6,529 bases of DNA from positions 1 to 6,529 of the forward strand of contig QJWF01000081.1 of the NCBI GenBank assembly GCA_003235435.1, read 5' to 3'. Made by a program: the position numbers and the translations under genes. The first letter of the stretch is position 1. Every line of letters starts with the position of its first letter. Source of the DNA: Nitrosomonadales bacterium (GTDB lineage: Bacteria > Pseudomonadota > Gammaproteobacteria > Burkholderiales > Gallionellaceae). A model generated the notes under the pieces. The model was given only the letters and a program-made list of their open reading frames with translations. It was not told the origin of the DNA and did no database searches. Below are positions 1 to 5,106 of the stretch, piece by piece.

Positions 1-475
1 TATAGCTACCCTCTGGAGGCAGTACCAGTTGACCTGGAAGAATGCAGCCGTAAAAAGTGTGTGTATTGGTCACCACAGAATTTTTTGCCAAAGGAAATGA
101 TGCCGACGGAGTGGGGATGACAGTAGCACCGCTCCATTGGATTGCACAAACAGAATCTGTGGCCAAATGGTAATTCAGGAAGTTGCCTGCCAAGGCAGCG
201 CGATTCTGGATTCCCAGTGGATAAATCCCGTTATTGGCCGACAAATCATATTGCACGGTCACAAAAGGTGGGCCACCGGCATTATCCCTGCTGCAGGTTA
301 CGTCAAAAGTGGCAGAGGTTATGTTGGTGGTGAGGTTAAGAGGCACATATCCGCTGGCAAAACCTGACGAACTGACGCTACAGGTCGTCAGGGCCTGTGC
401 CAAGTTTGCAACTGAAAGCAAGGATAAGAATCCCGCACATAGCACAGATGTTAGCTGGATTGATTTTGGCATCAT
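1..475 (-). CDS. csuE: Csu-type pilus tip adhesin, spore coat U domain protein (partial, C-terminal part off the left edge)
   Basis: The frame stays open from the ATG at 475 to the left edge, giving 158 residues without a stop. It starts with a Sec signal peptide (MMPKSIQL, a hydrophobic core, cleavage probably after A28 in NLAQA). The mature part has cysteines at C32, C61, C110 and C144, with beta-rich Thr/Ser/Asn sequence typical of spore coat U (SCPU) domains. The first mature cysteine is only the fourth residue after the predicted cleavage site, so there is no N-terminal donor-strand segment. That is what a tip subunit should look like, since nothing lies beyond it in the fibre. In known Csu pili, CsuE is the last gene and the two-domain tip adhesin that binds surfaces; only the N-terminal adhesin domain would be present here. 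The start overlaps the usher stop by four bases (ATGA), so translation is probably coupled. The second ATG at 472 is possible, but the AAAGGAA site is better placed for 475. The symbol rests on domain and operon position. Confidence 0.85.
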   Translation of the reverse strand, partial: MMPKSIQLTSVLCAGFLSLLSVANLAQALTTCSVSSSGFASGYVPLNLTTNITSATFDVTCSRDNAGGPPFVTVQYDLSANNGIYPLGIQNRAALAGNFLNYHLATDSVCAIQWSGATVIPTPSASFPLAKNSVVTNTHTFYGCILPGQLVLPPEGSY

Positions 476-2931
476 CGTGCAATTCCTTTGCAAAACAGTG
501 GGCCTATGCGGGGGATTTCATCAGGTGATTCAGGTGGTAATTCGACATTGATTTTACACTGCTGGCCGTTCCAGTTCAGGATCACTCGATTGGTGGGTTG
601 AAGGCCGGTGACAAAGGCCGCGCCGCGCCGCGCCACGTAAAATTCCTCGGTATCGCCCTCGATTTTCACGATGGAACCTGCAGGAGCATTTTCGCCGTCG
701 TCAAACTTGATAGTCAGCAAGGCTCCGCGGCCGCCGCGAACGGGGAATGTGACCTTTACGGCGCTGCGCCAAGCAGGCACTGCGTTCAGCTCGATTGAAT
801 CAATTTCCGCGCTAATCGGCAGATCACTGGGATCAAGGCGTATCGAATTATTCTGATATGGTATCAGACGCGGAATCAATGCCACACCGCCGTCATCCGT
901 GCGGGTCAGCACATTGCTGCCAAGACCGATGCCGATATTCTTGTAACCAGGGATCTGCGCTACGGCAAAACTCTGATCCACACGCTGCGTCAGGAAAAGC
1001 CTGCTGTCGGCGAGCACGAGTCCACCGTTAGCGCCAAGGCGCAGTGCGGTCTGGTCAGGCGAAGCACTCACGTCACCCGACCACCTGCCATAGGGCCCCA
1101 TGTAATAGATTCCGCCCTCCATGCGCGATTGGTCTTGTTGTCTCCCCGCCAGCGTGCGCCAGCCGAGATTGCTTTCAAATCCCGGGTTTTGTGCAGCCGA
1201 AACATAAAAATCCTGTTGCCCGGCATGTCTGTTCGCTGTGGCACTGACTATCCTGTTGTGCCCCAGTGGCATGACGAAGTACATTCCGAGCGATGTGCGA
1301 TTGCTACCGTGTATGGCCCGGCTGAGCGTAAGATTCAAGTTGCTGTTTGCACCAATTCGAGTCGAGTAATTTCCGGATAAGGTGGACAATCTGGTGTCGT
1401 CATAACGGGTGAGGGTCGCCAGTCCGACGCCGAAAGAACCTGAACTTTCGGATGTGTAGCTCCAATTGCCTGCCAGCTGCAATCTGATCGGCGACACGGA
1501 TTCGGGTTGACCCAGCTGGCGGAAGTTGACCGAAGCCCCCTGAATTTGGAAAGATACGCCGCTGCGCAGCCTTTGATGTTCAAGGCCGAGCAACCATAGT
1601 CCCCCTGTCCGGCCTTGCTCATTGCTAATGCCGAACGATGCTTTGCCCAGCATTTGTTTGGGCAGCGTAGTAACAACGCCCATCCCCGCCGTACGAAGCT
1701 GCGATGTTGCTTCCACGCGGCCTTCCAGCGTCATGTCATTGTTGTAGCCATGGCGCCACGTTCCGCTTGCAAACCCCGGGCCGTAGTGGTTGCTGGCGAC
1801 CCCGATGTCGCGACGCACACGTCCGGCCTCTACGCTCCAATCGTCCAGACCGGCTGCCAACAATTCGGTGGTGATGAAGAAAGATTGCTCGATTACGGTT
1901 TCTCGGCCAAGGATGTCGCGCACCACCATCCTGACATCGCCGCTACCCGTCAGCAACGGGTAATTGTCTATCGTAAAAGGGCCTGCAGGCACGCTTGAGA
2001 CCTGGCGCAATACGTCGTTGACGTACATTTCCACAGAAGATGGTGCAGTGGACATTCCTGCCAATGCAGGGACAGGCTGGCTGACGAACCCCGGGGTCAG
2101 GGCAAAATTGGTGCCGTACTGAACGCCGCCGTAGTAAACATTGCGCCCCCACATGCTTGCACGGGTATTGGAATCTCCAAGCCTGAGGGTATGGTTCCTT
2201 TCAGGAAAGTCCCTGGTGAACGTTGTCTCCAGCCTTACCCAGCTGTGCGGCGTGCCTGATGCAGGTTCTACCGTCAGGTTGCGACCCGCATGGCTACTGG
2301 TCAGCACGCCCCATGAATTGGAAGCACCGACTTCGGCTAGCAGGCCCAAATCACGTACATTGGGAGAATTCTTGAGGGCCGAAGCGGAGTAATTCAAGTC
2401 GTAGTTAAGGAACGCACTTGGCAGTACCGGACTGACCACCGGCCGTTTGGATTTTTCCTGGGTCAGCCGAGTTGCCAAAAAAGCTGTGGGTGAGAACAAC
2501 AGCTCAGCCGACTGGGTAGCAAAATCAAGTTTGAATTTGTAGCCTGGTACGGCTGAGAGCGGCCAATATGCCTGATCGTGGAGCTTGAATTCGATAGGCT
2601 TCGCATCGTCCGGTAGTTGGACGCGCCATTCCACGAACGCGTCGTAAGGCGCATACAATTCCCCCTCTCGCTCCAGCAGCAACCAAGTTCCGCTCTTTGT
2701 GCCATTGATGACAACCTCCAGCGGCAATATGCGATCCTTGGCTTGATTAGCGGGGGGATTGTTCGATTTAATTTGTGTCAGGGTCTTCGTATAGGGTATC
2801 GGGACGGGCCGCGCAGGCGCAACACCGGTCTCGGTAACGGACAGGGAATCGGTTTCCGATTGTCCCGCGGCTGAGCAGGCCCACAGACCGAATAGAACCA
2901 GGATCAGGCGCGTGAGGAGAACGTAGCTCAC
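472..2931 (-). CDS. csuD: Outer-membrane fimbrial usher, Csu (archaic) type
   Basis: An 819-residue usher, which forms the outer-membrane pore that takes chaperone-subunit complexes, polymerises the pilus and secretes it. A signal peptide covers about residues 1-22. A Pro-rich linker of about 45 residues follows, then an N-terminal periplasmic domain (about 68-150, starting LPLEVVING). A long alternating Gly/Tyr/Arg/Asn-rich region (about 170-695) is the beta-barrel. The plug domain lies inside it at about 299-352, with the very characteristic usher signature VPAGPFTIDNYPL (314-326) and the following GSGDVRMVV and DILGRE. The C-terminal domain (about 700-819) has GLQPTNRVILNWNGQQC and a likely disulfide pair C792/C814. 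Length fits the family. The start is GTG at 2931, supported by AGGAA 7 bases upstream; no upstream ATG competes. It begins 10 bases after the chaperone stop and overlaps csuE by 4 bases, so it is in the same operon. The family call is secure; the symbol follows the csu gene order. Confidence 0.95.
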   Translation of the reverse strand: MSYVLLTRLILVLFGLWACSAAGQSETDSLSVTETGVAPARPVPIPYTKTLTQIKSNNPPANQAKDRILPLEVVINGTKSGTWLLLEREGELYAPYDAFVEWRVQLPDDAKPIEFKLHDQAYWPLSAVPGYKFKLDFATQSAELLFSPTAFLATRLTQEKSKRPVVSPVLPSAFLNYDLNYSASALKNSPNVRDLGLLAEVGASNSWGVLTSSHAGRNLTVEPASGTPHSWVRLETTFTRDFPERNHTLRLGDSNTRASMWGRNVYYGGVQYGTNFALTPGFVSQPVPALAGMSTAPSSVEMYVNDVLRQVSSVPAGPFTIDNYPLLTGSGDVRMVVRDILGRETVIEQSFFITTELLAAGLDDWSVEAGRVRRDIGVASNHYGPGFASGTWRHGYNNDMTLEGRVEATSQLRTAGMGVVTTLPKQMLGKASFGISNEQGRTGGLWLLGLEHQRLRSGVSFQIQGASVNFRQLGQPESVSPIRLQLAGNWSYTSESSGSFGVGLATLTRYDDTRLSTLSGNYSTRIGANSNLNLTLSRAIHGSNRTSLGMYFVMPLGHNRIVSATANRHAGQQDFYVSAAQNPGFESNLGWRTLAGRQQDQSRMEGGIYYMGPYGRWSGDVSASPDQTALRLGANGGLVLADSRLFLTQRVDQSFAVAQIPGYKNIGIGLGSNVLTRTDDGGVALIPRLIPYQNNSIRLDPSDLPISAEIDSIELNAVPAWRSAVKVTFPVRGGRGALLTIKFDDGENAPAGSIVKIEGDTEEFYVARRGAAFVTGLQPTNRVILNWNGQQCKINVELPPESPDEIPRIGPLFCKGIAR
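483..489 (-). promoter_or_regulatory. Ribosome binding site of csuE, inside the end of csuD
   Basis: AAAGGAA lies 7 bases before the ATG at 475 and 10 bases before the alternative ATG at 472. It sits within the last codons of the usher gene, which fits translational coupling of the two genes and favours the upstream ATG. Confidence 0.6.
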
Positions 2932-2938
2932 GCGGGAA

Positions 2939-2943
2939 TTCCT
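2939..2943 (-). promoter_or_regulatory. Ribosome binding site of csuD overlapping the csuC stop codon
   Basis: AGGAA stands 7 bases before the GTG at 2931, and its first two bases are the last two bases of the csuC TAG stop. This supports the GTG start of the usher and tight coupling between chaperone and usher. Confidence 0.6.
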
Positions 2944-3694
2944 ATTCGTTGATAGCTACTTCGAAGGTTTTTTTCGAACCGTCGTCCAGCCTCACGGTGA
3001 GGTTGGCTTTGCCACCTGAAATGGGTTTGTTGTCCTCTGACTTCATGTCAAAAGTACGTTTGATGGATGGCAGGATATAGCCTCCAGTTTCGCGGCTTGC
3101 AAATTTATCGCCATTCTGGTCTGCGATAGTGAGGTCGATAAGCTGCGCATATGCTGTGCCGGAGTTCTCGCAAGTCGCGCTAACGATATCAGGCGCAGTC
3201 TTCCTCGCGCTGCAGTCGAGATGGTACCTTGCCGTCGGCGGCGTGATGAAAACCGGTAACGAGAACGCGATCGCGATTTGCAATTGCAAAGTGCCTTTGT
3301 TGGGTAAGGCTTCCGGGATCTCACGAACGATCATCCGGTAGGTAAGTTGTTCTGCCTGCTTCACAGGACTCAGCCGTGCCAGCCGTACGACCTGGCGAGA
3401 CTTGCCGGCCAGCTTGATGATCGGTGGAGACATCAGCAGGTCGTCAGTAAGTTCAAGTTCGTCCTCGCCGCCCGGCTTTTGTTTCCACAAATACAGGTCT
3501 GCCTGCATCACCAGTTCATCGTCGCCCTCGTTGGTAATGGTTACTGCCACGGCCTTGTCCTTGGGGGTCATGAAGATGCGCACGGGATTGACTGAAAATG
3601 GGCCTGCCCAAAGCGGGGTAGAGATACCTGAAGCCAGCAATACCAGCAAAGCCAGTCTTGAAATTAACTTGTACATCAGCACACCTGCCTTCAT
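2942..3694 (-). CDS. csuC: Periplasmic pilus-assembly chaperone, Csu type (PapD-like fold)
   Basis: The product, 250 residues from the ATG at 3694, is a periplasmic chaperone that folds pilin subunits by lending them a beta-strand and carries them to the usher. A signal peptide ends after A30 (STPLWA, mature start GPFSVNPVRIF). The N-terminal Ig domain shows hallmarks of the family: PFSVNPVRI near the start, SRQVVRLARL at 99-108, YRMIVREIPE at 119-128 (the conserved EIP motif) and SLPVFITPP at 145-153. The C-terminal domain has a cysteine pair, C161 and C175, and ends FEVAINE. The start is uncertain. ATG 3694 lies 19 bases after the preceding stop but has a weak ribosome site. An ATG at 3676 (MYKLISRLALL) has AGG 7 bases ahead and also gives a good signal peptide. 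A TTG at 3700 is least likely. The neighbours are a subunit gene upstream and the usher 10 bases downstream. Confidence 0.93.
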   Translation of the reverse strand: MKAGVLMYKLISRLALLVLLASGISTPLWAGPFSVNPVRIFMTPKDKAVAVTITNEGDDELVMQADLYLWKQKPGGEDELELTDDLLMSPPIIKLAGKSRQVVRLARLSPVKQAEQLTYRMIVREIPEALPNKGTLQLQIAIAFSLPVFITPPTARYHLDCSARKTAPDIVSATCENSGTAYAQLIDLTIADQNGDKFASRETGGYILPSIKRTFDMKSEDNKPISGGKANLTVRLDDGSKKTFEVAINE

Positions 3695-3713
3695 CGTCAA
3701 TATCTTCGGTTTG

Positions 3714-4148
3714 CTACCATCCTACCATCAGCTCGAGGTAGTCCCGGTCAGCAAGTTTGACTACACGCCAGGATGTTTCGGTGCCGCTTCCGGCATAACT
3801 TTCCACGATGCCCAATGTTTCAATGGCGCCGTAGAGGAGGTTCACATAACGAAAGGGGCCATCAGGAATTTCAGTCCATGGCAGGTTCATTGTATCGCCT
3901 GAAAAGTCTGTTGTCTTGCCGGTAGAGCAAATGACCGTTACGACGTCCCCGAACACGTTGATTCTGTTGCTGCTGCGACACAGGCCTGCACTGGAAACCG
4001 CGAGTTGTACCTTTACCGTGAATTGGATGTTGCCCTGGGTCGCATGACTGGGCTGGGCTGCCAGTCCGGTCATGGCCGCCAGGGCCAGTGTAAGGAAAGC
4101 TTTGACAAGAAAATAACGTGATATTGGGAATGTCGTGCGGTTAGCCAT
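3714..4148 (-). CDS. Short minor pilus subunit of the Csu/SCPU family
   Basis: This 144-residue exported protein lies where csuA or csuB lies in Acinetobacter csu operons. The signal peptide is long (Lys/Arg-containing start, core FLTLALAAMTGLAA, cleavage probably after A36 in PSHA). The mature N terminus, GNIQFTVKVQLAV, alternates hydrophobic and polar residues, as a donor strand does, and is followed by C57; C74 is the probable disulfide partner. The end, YLELMVGW, resembles the final hydrophobic beta-strand of SCPU subunits, which usually closes with an aromatic residue. The mature length of about 108 residues is short for such a subunit. The frame is intact, so this is probably a compact minor subunit rather than a broken gene. 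No good ribosome site precedes the ATG, and a strong hairpin ends 10 bases upstream, so translation may be low or coupled to the major pilin. I cannot decide between csuA and csuB, so I give no symbol. Confidence 0.75.
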   Translation of the reverse strand: MANRTTFPISRYFLVKAFLTLALAAMTGLAAQPSHATQGNIQFTVKVQLAVSSAGLCRSSNRINVFGDVVTVICSTGKTTDFSGDTMNLPWTEIPDGPFRYVNLLYGAIETLGIVESYAGSGTETSWRVVKLADRDYLELMVGW

Positions 4149-4158
4149 GGCTGTACCG

Positions 4159-4194
4159 CTGGACCGCCAAAAGTGGAAGGCGTTGGCGGTCCAG
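4159..4194 (-). promoter_or_regulatory. Perfect 12-bp intercistronic stem-loop between the major pilin and the rest of the pilus genes
   Basis: CTGGACCGCCAA (4183-4194 on the minus strand) pairs without mismatch with TTGGCGGTCCAG (4159-4170), across a 12-base loop. It lies in the 57-base gap after the major pilin stop, and ends 10 bases before the ATG of the next gene. No U-run follows, so it is not a standard terminator. The likely role, by analogy with other pilus operons where the shaft subunit must be in excess, is to protect the 3' end of a processed pilin mRNA or to limit reading and translation into the downstream genes. The structure is seen; the role is inferred. Confidence 0.7.
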
Positions 4195-4205
4195 GCCGTC
4201 GTCGA

Positions 4206-4718
4206 TCAGTAAGTGATGGTCAGCGTACGAGTGACCGTCTGTACGCCGGCGCAGGCCGCCTCACTTAAACCACCGCAATCACCTGCCTGCAGCGGATCCA
4301 TTGCACCGGTAAGCGTGATCGTATAGACATCCGGAGTTCCAATTCCGCCTGCAACCGCAGTAGCTGCCGTACCGGCAACCACTGCGTCAGTTGCGGTGAC
4401 GTTGTAGTTGAGTCCAGCGAGCACGCCGTAGCCGGTACCGCCGTCGAAGCTATAGGTCGGAGCGGCAAGGTTGCGCGTACATTCAACATTAATGGCTGTT
4501 GTTGGCGCGGGAGTCGCGGCACCCACGAACGCGGTATACACACCAAAATCCAGTACCGGCGCCGGTGCGCCCTGTATCTGGCATCTTGCGGCTAGATCAA
4601 CGCTGACATCAAAGTTGGTAGGACCCAACGTTGCAGCCTGTGTTGCTGGAGTGATGGCAAACAGCGCCGATGCAGCGATCGATAGGACTGCGAATTTCTT
4701 CATATGAAGGCTTTTCAT
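4206..4718 (-). CDS. csuA/B: Major pilin, spore coat U domain protein (CsuA/B-like)
   Basis: This 170-residue exported subunit is the first gene of the operon and probably the shaft protein. The signal peptide is MKSLHMKKFAVLSIAASALF..., with cleavage after A28 (ATQA). The mature N terminus (TNFDVSVDLAARC) is an alternating donor strand leading to C46. Probable disulfides are C46-C80 and C148-C156. The middle is rich in Ala, Gly and Thr, and the protein ends with the typical SCPU strand TRTLTITY, closing in tyrosine. The start at 4718 is set by a perfect AAGGAG 7 bases ahead; the reading frame is open 13 codons further upstream, but those codons have no ribosome site and would spoil the signal peptide. 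A strong ribosome site, first position and a hairpin after the gene all fit high output. It differs from the second subunit by its length and second cysteine pair. Confidence 0.88.
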   Translation of the reverse strand: MKSLHMKKFAVLSIAASALFAITPATQAATLGPTNFDVSVDLAARCQIQGAPAPVLDFGVYTAFVGAATPAPTTAINVECTRNLAAPTYSFDGGTGYGVLAGLNYNVTATDAVVAGTAATAVAGGIGTPDVYTITLTGAMDPLQAGDCGGLSEAACAGVQTVTRTLTITY

Positions 4719-4725
4719 TGAGATG

Positions 4726-4731
4726 CTCCTT
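4726..4731 (-). promoter_or_regulatory. Strong ribosome binding site of the major pilin
   Basis: A consensus AAGGAG sits 7 bases before the ATG at 4718. It fixes that start against the longer open frame and is the best ribosome site in the operon, as expected for the most abundant subunit. Confidence 0.8.
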
Positions 4732-4751
4732 AAGGTTATGGCTTGAATTAA

Positions 4752-4767
4752 ACACACGGTGGTGTGT
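4752..4767 (-). promoter_or_regulatory. Short hairpin in the pilus mRNA leader
   Basis: ACACAC pairs with GTGTGT around a CACC loop. If the sigma-54 promoter below is real, the hairpin would begin about 3 bases after the transcript's first base, where it could guard the 5' end against decay. It leaves the ribosome site free. It could instead be a binding site for a dimeric protein. Confidence 0.4.
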
Positions 4768-4781
4768 CATCAGGCATATTC

Positions 4782-4797
4782 GCAATTGCCATACCAG
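4782..4797 (-). promoter_or_regulatory. Putative sigma-54 (-24/-12) promoter of the pilus operon
   Basis: The minus strand reads CTGGTATGGCAATTGC. Against the sigma-54 consensus YTGGCACGRNNNTTGCW it keeps CTGG at -24, the exact 10-base gap between GG and GC, the GG after the gap's third base, and TTGC at -12. It departs at two positions in the CAC triplet and at the last base. The predicted start is an A near 4770, leaving a 52-base leader before the pilin ATG. I found no comparably good -35/-10 pair nearby. A chance match in a 340-base region is possible but not likely at this location. Confidence 0.5.
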
Positions 4798-4828
4798 AAA
4801 TACAACAATCCATGCAATTAGTCGCCAA

Positions 4829-4843
4829 AACCGACAAACGGCA
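4829..4843 (-). repeat. Regulatory repeat copy 1, imperfect dyad
   Basis: The minus strand reads TGCCGTTTGTCGGTT. Thirteen of its bases match copy 2 with one difference. The left half TGCCG is intact; the right half has lost its last two symmetric bases. It lies about 59-73 bases upstream of the predicted sigma-54 start, a place for an enhancer-binding activator. Confidence 0.45.
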
Positions 4844-4892
4844 TGAGAATAGTTATTTAAATAATGATAAATAAAAGAAAATATGCCGCGCG

Positions 4893-4907
4893 TGCCGACA
4901 AGCGGCA
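4893..4907 (-). repeat. Regulatory repeat copy 2, perfect dyad
   Basis: The minus strand reads TGCCGCTTGTCGGCA, a perfect 5-base inverted repeat around a 5-base centre. It lies exactly 64 bp upstream of copy 1, about six helical turns, so both copies face nearly the same side of the DNA. This is the usual form of a dimeric activator or repressor site. The regulator is unknown. Confidence 0.45.
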
Positions 4908-4959
4908 GATCAACATTCAAGCGGAGATGCTTGATTTCATTGTAATAGATCCATATCAA

Positions 4960-4972
4960 TCAGATTATCTGA
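4960..4972. promoter_or_regulatory. Small perfect dyad, possible operator
   Basis: TCAGAT and ATCTGA flank a single central base, a perfect 6+1+6 symmetry. It is about 190-200 bases upstream of the predicted pilus start. Its role is unknown, and a site of this size can arise by chance. Confidence 0.25.
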
Positions 4973-5056
4973 CAACCTGACGGGAAACTGGCATCTGTGT
5001 CGAGTTTACGTCAATATTCATCTTGCCGAGCATGGCGTCCATGGAATTCCCGGGGG

Positions 5057-5083
5057 AAAAAAAGCACGCCAAGGCGTGCTTTT
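5057..5083 (-). terminator. Rho-independent terminator of the helicase gene
   Basis: On the minus strand GCACGCC pairs with GGCGTGC (5064-5079), the stem can be lengthened by four A-T pairs, and the hairpin is followed by seven U residues (5063-5057). It begins 23 bases after the helicase stop. It separates helicase transcription from the pilus operon. The other strand has only a TTTTCTT tail, so it would be weaker in reverse. Confidence 0.88.
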
Positions 5084-5106
5084 CTTGGTCGACAATGCCA
5101 AGCTGG

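Larger units (their letters stand above)
4719..5056. other. Non-coding regulatory region upstream of the pilus operon
   Basis: No convincing gene lies here on either strand; open frames are short and lack ribosome sites or family features. The region is visibly more A/T-rich than its neighbours, above all 4844-4885, which includes the perfect palindrome TTATTTAAATAA at 4853-4864. It begins just beyond the helicase terminator and ends at the pilin ribosome site, so it should carry the complete operon promoter. The separate sites within it are listed on their own. Confidence 0.7.

Noticed and set aside
137..551. Several plus-strand open frames opposite the adhesin and the usher end
   Set aside because: The minus strand carries a continuous signal peptide and SCPU sequence through this stretch, so these are shadows.
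1335..1676. 113-residue minus-strand frame inside the usher, and similar frames at 1943-2152 and 2463-2714
   Set aside because: They overlap the usher in other frames and have no family features; the usher frame is intact throughout.
2870..2931. Possible lipoprotein signal in the usher (GLWAC)
   Set aside because: Trp at the -2 position does not fit a lipobox, and ushers are integral barrel proteins with ordinary signal peptides.
3695..3700. TTG start of the chaperone at 3700
   Set aside because: ATG codons at 3694 and 3676 are both better starts and both give complete signal peptides.
3402..3902. 166-residue open frame on the plus strand, opposite the chaperone and the second subunit
   Set aside because: It is antisense to two genes with clear signal peptides and family motifs, and shows only low-complexity Ser runs; no ribosome site or domain is visible.
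4719..4757. Longer major pilin start 13 codons upstream
   Set aside because: It has no ribosome site, overlaps the consensus AAGGAG of the ATG at 4718, and adds polar residues before the signal peptide.
5038..5093. Cluster of sites resembling a cloning polylinker (CCATGG, GAATTC, CCCGGG, then GTCGAC)
   Set aside because: The bases on both sides are continuous natural sequence, and the helicase terminator with its own U-run lies within the cluster. It is most simply chance, not vector.
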